The notes: a model not told the origin generated them from the letters alone. Shown: positions 37,914-46,975, counted from the first letter of the stretch. The stretch is 64,000 nt of DNA from Acidobacteriota bacterium (GCA_016700175.1 CP065003.1:3172001-3236000), one strand, 5' to 3'. Numbers and translations are program-made.

Positions 37914-39063
37914 TCCGGATATAGGAAAGCTCCTTGAGAAAGGCTACGCGATTGCCTTCGACAGCAATTACCTCATTATTCGTGATATTCCTTATTTGAA
38001 CGAAAACGGAGACCTTGAGCTTGGTGCGATCGTGTCCAAATACGTCTCCGTGGACGGAAGGCGAATCGCTCAAGAAGACCACCAGGTACTTTTTGCTGGC
38101 TCTATCCCTCACGATCTCAGTGGAAAGCCAATTCCGAATTTAGGAGGAGGTCCCCATTCGTTGAGCTTGAGCTCAGCCTGCAACGACGTTGTCGTTGAGC
38201 GGTCGTTTTCAAATAAGCCCACAGTGGGCGGCAAGTTTCCTGACTTTTTCGAGAAGATCGAGAGTTATGTCACTATTATCGCCGGTCCGGCCATTAGTCG
38301 ACATGGAGCAAATCCACTAACTTATCGGGCCGTTGAAGAAATCCCTCACTCGGTATTCAAGTTTCATGACACTCTCACGAGTCGTGCTGAGATTACCGAA
38401 CTGGCGGAACGATTAAAGGATGAAGTCGTCGCGATCATTGGACTCGGTGGGACAGGAGCTTATTTGCTCGATTTCCTTGTTAGGACGCCGGTTAAGGAGA
38501 TACGAGCATTCGACTTTGATCTATACCATGTACACAACGCCTTCCGGTCTCCAGGCCGGGTAACTGCTTCAGAATTCGATAAGAAGAAAAGCAATGTCTA
38601 CGCGCGAAGGTACAAGAACTTTCGCGAGCGCTTGTTTTTTTACGACAAGTCCGTGGATACCACTTGTGCAGAGGATCTCGACGAAGTCACTTTCGCGTTT
38701 GTCTGCGTCGACAAGGGGTCCTCACGAAATGGCATTTTCGATCTTCTGATTCCTAAGGGAATTTCCTTTATTGATGTGGGTATGGGGCTGAATAAGAAGA
38801 GTGGGCCAATTGAGGGTCTAGTGAGAACTACATATTATTCTGCTGAAGATTCCCAAGCGACGAGAAACATGGGGCTGGCACCTACTTCCGACGAAGCAGA
38901 CGATATATACAACACGAATATTCAGATAAGCGAACTAAATGCTCTCAACGCAGCCCTCGCCGTGATTAAGTTTAAGCAGTTGAAAGGGTTCTACCTCGAA
39001 GAAGATCCGGGGATTCAAACGATATTTGAAACTGCCGAAACGGCGATCCGTCGACTTCCCTAG
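37888..39063 (+). CDS. E1-like adenylyltransferase with N-terminal DUF6791-type domain
   Basis: A 391-residue protein from GTG 37888, which overlaps the Ubl gene by 26 bases; GGAGGG lies 11 bases before. Residues 1-140 resemble DUF6791 (LEKGYAIAFDSNYLIIRDIPYLN, HQVLFAGSIPHDLSGKPI). Residues 160-390 are a ThiF/E1 domain: GLGGTGAYLLDFLVRTPV nucleotide loop (185-202), AFDFDLYHVHNAFRSPG with the arginine finger, and VCVDKGSSR. Only three cysteines exist: 98, 260 and 273. No crossover-loop cysteine and no CxxC zinc pairs were found. It should adenylate the Ubl C-terminus. No separate E2 gene is present; Cys98 in the N-terminal domain may carry the thioester. Confidence 0.88.
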   Translation: MFHQLVSHNPDIGKLLEKGYAIAFDSNYLIIRDIPYLNENGDLELGAIVSKYVSVDGRRIAQEDHQVLFAGSIPHDLSGKPIPNLGGGPHSLSLSSACNDVVVERSFSNKPTVGGKFPDFFEKIESYVTIIAGPAISRHGANPLTYRAVEEIPHSVFKFHDTLTSRAEITELAERLKDEVVAIIGLGGTGAYLLDFLVRTPVKEIRAFDFDLYHVHNAFRSPGRVTASEFDKKKSNVYARRYKNFRERLFFYDKSVDTTCAEDLDEVTFAFVCVDKGSSRNGIFDLLIPKGISFIDVGMGLNKKSGPIEGLVRTTYYSAEDSQATRNMGLAPTSDEADDIYNTNIQISELNALNAALAVIKFKQLKGFYLEEDPGIQTIFETAETAIRRLP

Positions 39064-39066
39064 ACC

Positions 39067-39477
39067 ATGAGATTTGTGCTCCAACAGGTTGTCACTATGC
39101 CAGACAGGCTGAAGACAGGGGTGCTGTACGTCTCAAGTGAGTACGAAATCGCCATACACCTTTGCCCTTGTGGATGCGGATCCAAGGTAAAGACGCCGCT
39201 TGGCCCAAGCGAATGGAAAGTGTACGAAACTCCAGATGGTCCCACAATGTATCCCTCTATAGGAAACTGGCAATATCCATGTCAAACCCACTACTTCATT
39301 AGAGGTGGCAAGGTCGTTTGGGCTCCCGAGTGGCCCCCTGAAGAGATCGAACTAGGTCGGCTCAATGAAGAGAGCCGCCGAAGTGAGTATTACGAGGGTC
39401 GACAGCGACGTCACCTCACTTGGTACGGTCGTCTGTGGAAATTCATAAGGAGGAAGTATCTTCAGTTTCATTCGTGA
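39067..39477 (+). CDS. DUF6527 zinc protein, putative Ubl-processing peptidase
   Basis: A 136-residue protein that starts three bases after the E1 stop; an internal ATG at 39097 is an alternative. GVLYVSSEYEIAIHLCPCGCG, then MYPSIGNWQYPCQTHYFIRGGKVVW is the DUF6527 signature. Cys33, Cys35, Cys37, Cys72 and His75 can form a zinc site, and Ser64 in PSIGN is conserved in the family. DUF6527 genes recur in bacterial ubiquitin-like operons where a JAB peptidase would otherwise be, so a role in trimming or removing the Ubl is inferred. The C-terminus is basic. Confidence 0.8.
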   Translation: MRFVLQQVVTMPDRLKTGVLYVSSEYEIAIHLCPCGCGSKVKTPLGPSEWKVYETPDGPTMYPSIGNWQYPCQTHYFIRGGKVVWAPEWPPEEIELGRLNEESRRSEYYEGRQRRHLTWYGRLWKFIRRKYLQFHS

Positions 39478-39684
39478 TCGAAACATCCGGTAACACGGAC
39501 GAAAGATTGGCACACGGCCGTTAGGCCTAAGAACCAAGCCCAAGACCTGGTGTATACCGTCAGGATTTGAAATCGAGCCAGCTCATCTGTAGTCATTAGG
39601 AAGTACTGAAGAGCCCAAACAAGATCACTTGGGCGACCGATATGAATTAGCTGATTAGCCTTTTTGTCCCCTGATTCAATCCTA

Positions 39685-39913
39685 AGGAGCCGGCCGAAGC
39701 TGACGAACGCTTTCGGCGGCACGGGCGAAGGATTGATCGTGGCAGGTGGTTTGGGAAGTTCCAGGGAGCAGGGGAGGCGGATCACTTCTGCTTCCGTCTA
39801 AGAGTGGATGATCGCTTCTGCGTTATATCTTTTCTTGCGCATGTTCCAGATCTCCTTTTTCTATGGCTCTTTACAACTTCAGATCTGGACCAGAAATCGT
39901 GGGTCAGGTCACG
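39685..39913. mobile_element. MITE-like element, subfamily B fragment
   Basis: The core GGCACGGGCGAAGGATTGAT, GGTTTGGGAAGTTCC is followed by GATCACTTCTGCTTCCGTC and the end CAGATCTGGACCAGAAATCG, GGGTCAGGTCA. The same alternative right part occurs at 52615-52759. The remaining text from 39478 to 40014 shows no gene. Confidence 0.7.
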
Positions 39914-40014
39914 GCTATGCAATTAAAAATTTCAATCGGAATTTGCGTCGGAAAGTTAGTCAATAAACGCATTGACGGGACATTTTGGACCTTTTTTCCC
40001 AAATCTGTTGGATC

Positions 40015-40866
40015 TTAATCCATATTAAAAAGATCCTGACCGGGCATTTTCATTTCTACCGCCGCCGGGATAGTGAAGTTGCATCCCCTATCATAAAAAT
40101 ATTCAATATTGCCTTTGCCTGAACCGAATTGCGGGTTGTCTTTTACAACTACATTAATTTCCGCGAGTTTGTCCAGGTAGTCAAACATTATATAACTGCC
40201 TTCGTAACCATCTTCATTGATCTCAAATTTTGTACAGCGCTCGGTCCCGTTACAGTTAACCTTCTTTTCCGTATAGTGTTCAGTCCTAAAATGTTCAGGT
40301 TTATAAATAAAAGCAAATCCGACATGCAAAAATGCCCCTATTTTTAAGCCCTTCTCTTTATATTTTTTTGCAGCCTCCCAGTATGGACCGACGGGCAGTT
40401 TATAGGCAGACAGCATAGTGCTGGGGCCGACCATATCCATCCCTTCCATTGCCAACAGCTTCGTTTTTTCCCACCTTTGTTCGCCTTTGTTAAGAGCCGT
40501 AAAATATCCTTCGCTGTCGGTATAAGCCGTTTGACGTTCGTCCGTTCTTGGATCTGTCCAATCGGACCTCATTGCCAAGCTTGCTTTACTAAAACAACTT
40601 TCGGTACGGGCCTGTTTTTCGAAGTCATACGATGAGACAGAAACATTTGAGGTAAAGAATTCATTCTTCGGCCCCGGATTTATCTCATGGGCTGTGTTTG
40701 GTTCGGGAGTCTCGCTTGATTTACCAGATTTTGACTGTTTTGCTTTTCCGCTTAATGCATCCTTTATCGCATCAAGTATCTGGCCATGAGCAGTGCCGGT
40801 AACGGCCAGACAGAATACTAAAATCAACCACAATTTGGCGGGAATTGCGAAGTTAGTTGTCCTCAT
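40015..40866 (-). CDS. Secreted hypothetical protein
   Basis: A 283-residue protein with a signal peptide (1-29, ending AHGQ), then a Lys/Ser-rich linker (SGKAKQSKSGKSSE) and a mixed globular region. MFDYLDKLAEINVVVKDN and FTIPAAVEMKMPGQDL near the end suggest beta structure. No family recognised. Base composition looks more AT-rich than the flanks, consistent with horizontal origin. Probably periplasmic. Confidence 0.75.
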   Translation of the reverse strand: MRTTNFAIPAKLWLILVFCLAVTGTAHGQILDAIKDALSGKAKQSKSGKSSETPEPNTAHEINPGPKNEFFTSNVSVSSYDFEKQARTESCFSKASLAMRSDWTDPRTDERQTAYTDSEGYFTALNKGEQRWEKTKLLAMEGMDMVGPSTMLSAYKLPVGPYWEAAKKYKEKGLKIGAFLHVGFAFIYKPEHFRTEHYTEKKVNCNGTERCTKFEINEDGYEGSYIMFDYLDKLAEINVVVKDNPQFGSGKGNIEYFYDRGCNFTIPAAVEMKMPGQDLFNMD

Positions 40867-41041
40867 AGAATGCCTCTTTTCGGAAATTCTTAAAGATAAA
40901 CATTGGCTTCGGCTCTTTGCTTTTTCGGGCTAGTTTCAAGAGGCTATCTTATCGATTAACTTTTTTCAAGAAATTGATTCGATCAGGTAGCTCGAGGTAG
41001 ATTTTCGAGGCGAGTTTATTCAATTCTGAAAGAATTCATTT

Positions 41042-41342
41042 TGACCTGCCCCACATAACTGGTCCGGCTTAGAAAGTTCGTATACCCGCCTTTTTGAAGG
41101 TCGGGTGCTTCTTCTTTGGGGATCACGCTCTTCGTTGCCAATCTCCCCGCCCTCTGCTCCGCTTCTCGACAGCCGGCGTCAGCTGGAGCGCGCATTCGGG
41201 GGAAGGGGCGATGGCTTGATCGTGGAGAATGGTTTGGGAGGTGTTTGAGCTTCCGGAAGTCGGTGGCGACAGAGAAAATCTCGGCCTTCACGAGGTCCGG
41301 TAGATTAACTCTCAAACTTGATCAGGCATATTGGGTAGGTCA
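41042..41342. mobile_element. Complete MITE-like element (301 bp)
   Basis: Left end TGACCTGCCCCACATAACTG and right end TCAGGCATATTGGGTAGGTCA are terminal inverted repeats; the inner parts TATACCCGCC..GGTCGGG and the conserved core lie between. It ends seven bases before the 3' end of the next gene. No transposase is encoded. The remaining gap 40867-41041 is empty. Confidence 0.8.
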
Positions 41343-41348
41343 AGTTCG

Positions 41349-41969
41349 CTAGCGGTAATCTCCAGGACTGCGAAGGAAGAGGTTCAACACCTGTGTTGTT
41401 ACGACATCCCTTGTTAAAATTGATCTCTGCGTTTCCATCACTAGAACCTGACCGTCCTTTCCTAAAGCCACGCGAATGGGTGTTTCGTAGACCTCAAAAT
41501 TATTACCCACTTCGACACCAGCGCGCCTGAAAGAAACAATGGTGATTTGGCCGGAATGCCTGGTTTTTCTCTTCTTCAACTCAAGGATCAGGTCGGCTTT
41601 GGACACCTCGAGCCGCGGGCTGTCCTCTGAGATAGTTCCAATGGTATGAGCTTCAAGGCTGGCTAGTATCTCACTTAGCGTCATCAATAATGGGCGAAAG
41701 TCGACACTAACGGATCCGGACCTGACACCGTTCAGTACTTCGTCGTTGTAGCCTTTGGCGTAAGAGAGGTTTGAGTTCTCGAGTTCTGGTGGGCCACTCA
41801 ATCCCAAATACGGCAAACCTGTCTCGGCGTGGATGAACTCGCCCGGTGCTCGCCCTTTTGTACTTATCCAAAAAGGCGTGCCAGCAGCAATAGCCTTTCT
41901 CGCAGCTCGAATTCCTCTTTCGTATGATTCTTTATCTAACACTTCGCAATCGCACGTCAGACAGGACAC
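41349..41969 (-). CDS. Hypothetical protein
   Basis: A 206-residue protein. YERGIRAARKAIAAGTPFWISTKGRAPGEFIHAETGLPYLGLSG near the N-terminus has an ordered, soluble character. A Cys-rich start (MSCLTCDCEV) might bind a metal. No signal peptide or membrane segment. No family recognised. Its stop lies seven bases from a complete MITE, so its 3' end may have been altered by insertion. Confidence 0.65.
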   Translation of the reverse strand: MSCLTCDCEVLDKESYERGIRAARKAIAAGTPFWISTKGRAPGEFIHAETGLPYLGLSGPPELENSNLSYAKGYNDEVLNGVRSGSVSVDFRPLLMTLSEILASLEAHTIGTISEDSPRLEVSKADLILELKKRKTRHSGQITIVSFRRAGVEVGNNFEVYETPIRVALGKDGQVLVMETQRSILTRDVVTTQVLNLFLRSPGDYR

Positions 41970-42019
41970 CTCGAAACAGTATAATCAATTGAATCCGAAC
42001 ATCTGACAAAACGCGACGT

Positions 42020-42173
42020 AGCTTCGCCGCTCCCTCATCCACTTCTCGACAGCTGGCATCAGCTGGAGCGCGCTTTCGGGGGGTCGCGGCGATGGATTGA
42101 TCGTGTTGGGCGGTTTGGGACAGCGCGGGCTTTCTAGCATTTCTTTTAAACTGGACCAGTTACTTCGGGCAGG
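42020..42173. mobile_element. MITE-like element, core plus right end
   Basis: The core CTCATCCACTTCTCGACAGC..GGCGATGGATTGATCGTG and the right terminal repeat AAACTGGACCAGTTACTTCG, GGCAGGTC, directly followed by the next element. The left end is missing. Confidence 0.72.
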
Positions 42174-42181
42174 TCGCCGGC

Positions 42182-42616
42182 TCCATCGGAGCCAAATGTC
42201 TATAGTGCGGGTCTGTGAACGGTGAACCCAGCCCCATCGGGGCTGAATGTTCCGGAAGAGATTGCGCTCCTGACGGAGCGCCCATCGATGCGGGGCCGTC
42301 TGGCTATTAATATTTGGCTCCTAGCGGAGCCCGATGTCATTTTGGCGATCTCGCCGCTACAGACATTTGGCTCCTGACGGAGCCGCAGAAGATCGGTCTC
42401 GCAAGTCGAAGCACATTGATCGAATCTTATCCATTTCTCGACAGCTGGCGTCACCTCGCTCGCGCTTTCGAGGGGCTGGGCGATGGATCGATTGTGTTGC
42501 GTAATCTGGTTTTCCCAAAGAATTGATGGGGCTTGACGCCAAAAGAAGAAATACCCGACCTTCAAAAAGCCGGGTATGTTAACTTTCAAACTGGACCAGT
42601 TATATAGGGCAGGTCA
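42182..42616. mobile_element. MITE-like element with GGCTCC hairpin block (left of serine hydrolase)
   Basis: A ~245-bp block of hairpins (GGCTCCATCGGAGCC, CAGCCCCATCGGGGCTG, GCGCTCCTGACGGAGCGC, GGCTCCTGACGGAGCC) is followed by the MITE core and the right end ACTGGACCAGTTATATAGGG, CAGGTCA. Nearly the same block lies at 44868-45117, in the same orientation, on the other side of the hydrolase gene. Confidence 0.8.
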
Positions 42617-42646
42617 ATCCCGCATGACCCTCGGCTGCCAATGCGG

Positions 42647-44629
42647 TTAACGGCTGACTTTGTTGAAGACGATGCCGCGTGCCCGGCCGTTGCCGGCCTC
42701 GAAACCGGTAACATTCCCTTCCTGATCGCGACTGAAGACGACCTGCGTTACCGGCAGCGTTCCGGAGAAGGTGTCTCCGTTGGTATGCGTTAGCGTAACC
42801 GGTCCGAAGCGACGGTGCCGGATGACGAGCTTTCCGTCTTCAATGCTCAGGTTATAGAAGGTCTCGAGTTCTTCGCTGAAGAATCGGCCCGTGAAGCTGT
42901 CGAGGTCCACTGACGATTTTTCTTCCAGGGGTTTTCCGGGGTGATCTCCGCCCTGATGAAAGGTGATCCCCTCTACGGCTCCGTCCTCTCCCGTGTTGAA
43001 GGTGATCCGGGCCGGGGCTCCGACCACTTCGAAGGAGTTTATCGAGGTGGCTTTTAGCGGAAGCGCCGGTTGGCCCGCGATCTGGAGTCGCAGCTCACGT
43101 CCCTCCAGTTCAACAGAAACGACCAAGCCGCCGAGCGTTGTCATCTCGTATTTGCCGGCATAGCGGCGAAGCGTCCTCACCGGCACGTCAACAGCCTCGC
43201 CTGAGTCAGCGGCCTGGCTCTCGGGGGCTTTCATGTGTTCGCCAAAGAATGCATCCGCCACAACACCCGAGATCCCACCGGGAACGCCCTGATAGTTGCT
43301 GAAAACAACGTAACCGGCGTCGAGGTCGGGGTAGTACACGAACGTAGAGCTATGCGCGATATCGTTTCCGCCGTGCTGCCAACGCTTTAGACCGCGATTC
43401 GTGTCCAGAAACACACCGTAACCGTAATTTGACGGCTTTCCATCATTGAGAACAAACGATGTCGTCAACTCCTTGATCACCTCGGGCCCGCCCAGCTTCC
43501 CGGTCTTCAGATTGCTCATCCACTTGGCGACATCGCCCGGCGTTGTATAGATCCCGCCGGCGCCCGCTGCCGCATGCAGATCCCTTACTTCGCGGAAACC
43601 GAAATCGCCCGCGATGTATCCGATCGAGCGCCCGGGTATGATCTGGCCCGGATTCGCACGGACCCACGTCTTCGTCATGCCCAGCGGCAGGAAGACCTCA
43701 TCCCTCATCCACTCCGCGAATGGACGGCCGGTGACTCGCTCTACCACAATGGTTGCCAGGCTGAACGCCGTGTTGTTGTAGTTGAACTCCGCACCGGGAT
43801 CGTTCTGCAGTTCCGGTTGCCGGTTGATCACCTTGATGGGTTCATCCGGCGCGATGTAATCACCCTCCAGCACCTGCCGCCCTTCGATGAGCAGCGTGTT
43901 GATGAACTCGCGATAACCCGTGGTATGCGTCAGCAGATGACGCACGGTGATCTTCTTGCCGAAGTCCTTAAGCTCGGGAATGTGCTTTCGCACGTCGTCG
44001 TCCAGCGAGAGCTTGCCTCGCGAGGCCAGCAAGGCGAGGGCGAACCCGGTGAACTGCTTTGACGAGGAACCGATGTTGGTCGGGGTCTCCACGGTGAACG
44101 GCAACCCGTTCGTCAGATCCGCGGCGCCGTAACTTTTCACAAATACAAGCTTGCCGGCCTTGATCACTCCTACGACTGCTCCCGGAGTGTCCTTATACAA
44201 TTGCGCCGCGGCCTGATCCACCTTGCCTTCTGGTGTGTCCGCCACCGGTTCGGAACGCGTGAGTTGCACTCGAACCGGTCCGCCTTTGCCCTCTGTCGCC
44301 GGCGTAACCTCGATGACATACCGGCCGGCCGTTTCGGTCGCAAACGCGAATGTCTCCGGAGCACCTCGCCCGATGCGCTCCCCCTTGGACACCGACTTGC
44401 CCGCCGGGTCTTTGATCGAAACCGTTGCGTCCGCCCCGTCCTGATCCACCCGACCGGCGACGAACTGACCTTTTGGCAGATCCAGTTCGTATTTTAGCGA
44501 GCCGTCCGCGGCCAGCGTTGCATTAACGGGCGTACCTACCCGCAGCTGCGACGATTGTTGGGCGTGGACGCTGCCCACGCACAGTAGAAGGAGCGCGAAA
44601 CCGCCCGCAATGTAGTTTCTTATGATCAA
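42647..44629 (-). CDS. Secreted serine hydrolase (class C beta-lactamase fold), long form
   Basis: A 660-residue protein with a signal peptide (1-23, ending VHAQ). Residues 25-125 are a pre-peptidase-like beta domain (YELDLPKGQFVAGRVDQDGADATVSI). The beta-lactamase/S12 domain follows with SSSK (near 189), YNN (near 285) and HGG (near 418). The C-terminal ~170 residues form beta modules (LRRYAGKYEM, DSFTGRFFSEELETFY). It is probably periplasmic and the substrate is unknown. GC-rich text unlike its island neighbours, and bracketing by two direct MITE copies, suggest it moved in as a unit. Confidence 0.88.
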   Translation of the reverse strand: MIIRNYIAGGFALLLLCVGSVHAQQSSQLRVGTPVNATLAADGSLKYELDLPKGQFVAGRVDQDGADATVSIKDPAGKSVSKGERIGRGAPETFAFATETAGRYVIEVTPATEGKGGPVRVQLTRSEPVADTPEGKVDQAAAQLYKDTPGAVVGVIKAGKLVFVKSYGAADLTNGLPFTVETPTNIGSSSKQFTGFALALLASRGKLSLDDDVRKHIPELKDFGKKITVRHLLTHTTGYREFINTLLIEGRQVLEGDYIAPDEPIKVINRQPELQNDPGAEFNYNNTAFSLATIVVERVTGRPFAEWMRDEVFLPLGMTKTWVRANPGQIIPGRSIGYIAGDFGFREVRDLHAAAGAGGIYTTPGDVAKWMSNLKTGKLGGPEVIKELTTSFVLNDGKPSNYGYGVFLDTNRGLKRWQHGGNDIAHSSTFVYYPDLDAGYVVFSNYQGVPGGISGVVADAFFGEHMKAPESQAADSGEAVDVPVRTLRRYAGKYEMTTLGGLVVSVELEGRELRLQIAGQPALPLKATSINSFEVVGAPARITFNTGEDGAVEGITFHQGGDHPGKPLEEKSSVDLDSFTGRFFSEELETFYNLSIEDGKLVIRHRRFGPVTLTHTNGDTFSGTLPVTQVVFSRDQEGNVTGFEAGNGRARGIVFNKVSR

Positions 44630-44807
44630 TTCCTAGGCCTCCAGTCCCGTGAAGGAAAATGTTAGTTTTTTTTCAAGATAGTACACAAAAGCCCGCGGCG
44701 TAACAACGATTCCGCCCGATAGCGAAATGGCGCGTAGAGCAACGGCATATGATCCCACCCGAGTACGGAAAGAAGATCGGGGTCTGACCCCGTCCGCAAT
44801 AAGACAC

Positions 44808-45311
44808 TGACCTGCCTTACATAACTGGTCCGGTTTGAAGGTTAGTATAATCGACTTCTTAAAAGGTCAGCGGCTCCGTTAGGAGCCATATGTCTGTAGC
44901 ACTGGTCCGCGAACGAGCAAACCAGCCCCATCGGGGCTGAATGTTCCGGAAGAGATTGCGCTCCTGACGGAGCGCGCATCGATGCAGGGCCGTCTGGCTA
45001 TTAATATTTGGCTCCTAACGGAGCCCGATGTCATTTTGGCGATCTCGCCGCTACAGACATTTGGCTCCTGACGGAGCCGCAGAAGATCGGTCTCGCAAGT
45101 CGAAGCACATTGATCGAATCCTATCTATTTCTCGACATCTGGCGTCAGCTCGATCGCGCGTTCGGCGGCAGGGGCGATGGATTGATCGTCGCGTGCGGTT
45201 TGGAAGGTTACTAGAGTCCCGGAGGCCGTGCTGTGAAAAGAAGAAGTTCCCGACATCGAAAAAGCCGGGTATACTGACTTTCAAATCGGACCAGGTATCT
45301 GAAGCAGGTCT
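44808..45311. mobile_element. Complete MITE-like element (~504 bp) with GGCTCC hairpin block
   Basis: The left end TGACCTGCCTTACATAACTG (44808) and the right end TCGGACCAGGTATCTGAAGC, AGGTC (45311) are inverted repeats. Between them are the GGCTCC/CAGCCCC hairpin block (44868-45117) and the conserved core. It is the most complete version of the composite element. The gap 44630-44807 is otherwise empty. Confidence 0.8.
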
Positions 45312-45341
45312 CAATCCTTTACAATATTTCAGGGGTACCGC

Positions 45342-45938
45342 ATGAGTTTCATTAAGATAGCTCGGTTTTCCGCCGCAGTTGCCGTGCTGACGGTTGCCTC
45401 AATATGCGTTTCGGCACAACAGGATTCGGAGGCCTCCCGAACTGTAGCCTTCCCGGACAGTAGATTGGCGATGATCTATTCTGACTCTTTTCTCGATCCA
45501 AAGACCGGGATCGCCAGATTCAACAGTTTGCTCGGCATACTGAATCGTGAGTTTCAGCCGCGCCAGGCTGAGATGCAAGCCCTCCAGACCAGGATCTTTA
45601 CGCTGACAAAAGAGATCGAAGATACTCAGAGCGTCGCGGATCCAAGTACTATCCGGGCCAAGCGAGACCAGCTTGCGCAGATGAGTACCGAATTAAAGCG
45701 CAAAGGTGAGGATGCTGAAGCTGCTTATAACAAGCGCCGAACCGAGATCTTTACGCCATTGCAGCAGGACATCGGCAAAGCCCTGGAAGCTTTTGCAAAA
45801 GCGAACGGTATTACCGTGATTGTCGATGGGAGCCAGGTGCCGATGGTCTATGCCGCCGACAGTATCGATATCACGCGTACGTTTATCAATTATTTCAACG
45901 GCATGAATCCGGCGACTGCTTCAGTAACGCATCCATAA
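45342..45938 (+). CDS. OmpH/Skp-family periplasmic chaperone-like protein
   Basis: A 198-residue protein with a signal peptide (1-25, ending VSAQ). LAMIYSDSFLDPKTGIARFNSLLGILNREFQP starts the OmpH/Skp pattern. A long coiled coil (about 75-140; EMQALQTRIFTLTKEIEDTQS) is followed by the closing strand (KANGITVIVDGSQVPMVYA). Skp-like chaperones hold unfolded outer-membrane proteins. A close paralogue lies 63 bases downstream in the same direction, a tandem duplication. Confidence 0.88.
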   Translation: MSFIKIARFSAAVAVLTVASICVSAQQDSEASRTVAFPDSRLAMIYSDSFLDPKTGIARFNSLLGILNREFQPRQAEMQALQTRIFTLTKEIEDTQSVADPSTIRAKRDQLAQMSTELKRKGEDAEAAYNKRRTEIFTPLQQDIGKALEAFAKANGITVIVDGSQVPMVYAADSIDITRTFINYFNGMNPATASVTHP

Positions 45939-46001
45939 GATCACTGCGCAACGGGTCATACTGCGAGATATGTATAACCCTTCAATCAGGCGGAAACCAA
46001 A

Positions 46002-46613
46002 ATGATCAGACATTACATGTTTTCAGTCAGCGCCTTGTGCCTTGCGGTATTCGCGGCTTTGGCCAACGCTCAGCAGCCGACCCCGACTGACACCACCGTC
46101 CAACTGCCTGTCAGCAAAATTGCAGTCATCTATACGGACCTCTTCCTCGATGCAAAGACCGGGATCGTGAAGTTCAACACCGTGATGAACAAGCTCAACG
46201 GTGAATTCCAAAGGGCGAAAGACGAACTCACTCAAATGCAGACCCGTGCGCAAACACTTGAAATGGAAATCAACAAATTGCGTGAAGCGCAGGCAGGCAC
46301 GGAGATAGACCAAACCTCACTGCAATCAAAGATCGATGAACTGGATCAGTTGAAGAAAGACATCCAGCGCAAACGTGAAGATGCTCAGATTGCATACAAT
46401 CGCCGCCGGCAGGAGCTCTTTACTCCTTTGCAGGATGACCTTGGTAAAGCGCTCGAAGCCTTTGCCACGGCGCGTGGCATTAACGTGATAATCGATGCGG
46501 GACAGGTGCCATTGCTATATGCGTCGGAAAGCATCGACATCACAAGTGCGTTCATTGCCGACTTCAACGCAAAGAATCCGGCTACCGGAGCAGAAACCGC
46601 GCTGCAAGAGTAG
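46002..46613 (+). CDS. OmpH/Skp-family protein, tandem paralogue
   Basis: A 203-residue protein with a signal peptide (1-22, ending ANAQ). Same layout as its neighbour: IAVIYTDLFLDAKTGIVKFNTVMNKLNGEFQ, a coiled coil at about 75-145 and ATARGINVIIDAGQVPLLYASESIDITSAF. The two differ at many positions but keep register, so the duplication is not recent. Likely periplasmic, forming trimers like Skp. Confidence 0.88.
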   Translation: MIRHYMFSVSALCLAVFAALANAQQPTPTDTTVQLPVSKIAVIYTDLFLDAKTGIVKFNTVMNKLNGEFQRAKDELTQMQTRAQTLEMEINKLREAQAGTEIDQTSLQSKIDELDQLKKDIQRKREDAQIAYNRRRQELFTPLQDDLGKALEAFATARGINVIIDAGQVPLLYASESIDITSAFIADFNAKNPATGAETALQE

Positions 46614-46780
46614 TAGCACTACGGAGCCCGATGACACAAAGGCTCGATAAACGCATTAAGACACGCTAGAACCTTCGGCGACTTTCAAACGCCAGTTGGT
46701 CTAAAATTGCGGCAACGACCTGCCCTGCATTTTTGGTCCGGCACTGAAATCGTAAAATGGTGACCAGCCCCAAATCAAAC

Positions 46781-46975
46781 TGACCTTCCCTAAATAACTG
46801 GTGCAGTTTGAAAGTCAATATACGCGGCTTTTTGAAGGTCGGGTGTTTCTTCTTTGGGGATCACGCTCTTCCTTGCCGACCTCCCCGCTTCCTGATCCAC
46901 TTCTTAATAGCTGGCGTCAGCTGGATCGCGCATTCGGAGGCATCGGTGATGACAGAGGGAAGGTGGAACGAGCTT
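46781..46975. mobile_element. MITE-like element, left part
   Basis: TGACCTTCCCTAAATAACTG opens the copy, then GGTCGGGTGTTTCTTCTTTG and the core CTGATCCACTTCTTAATAGC. The right end is missing; it stops just upstream of the metK leader promoter. Confidence 0.75.
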
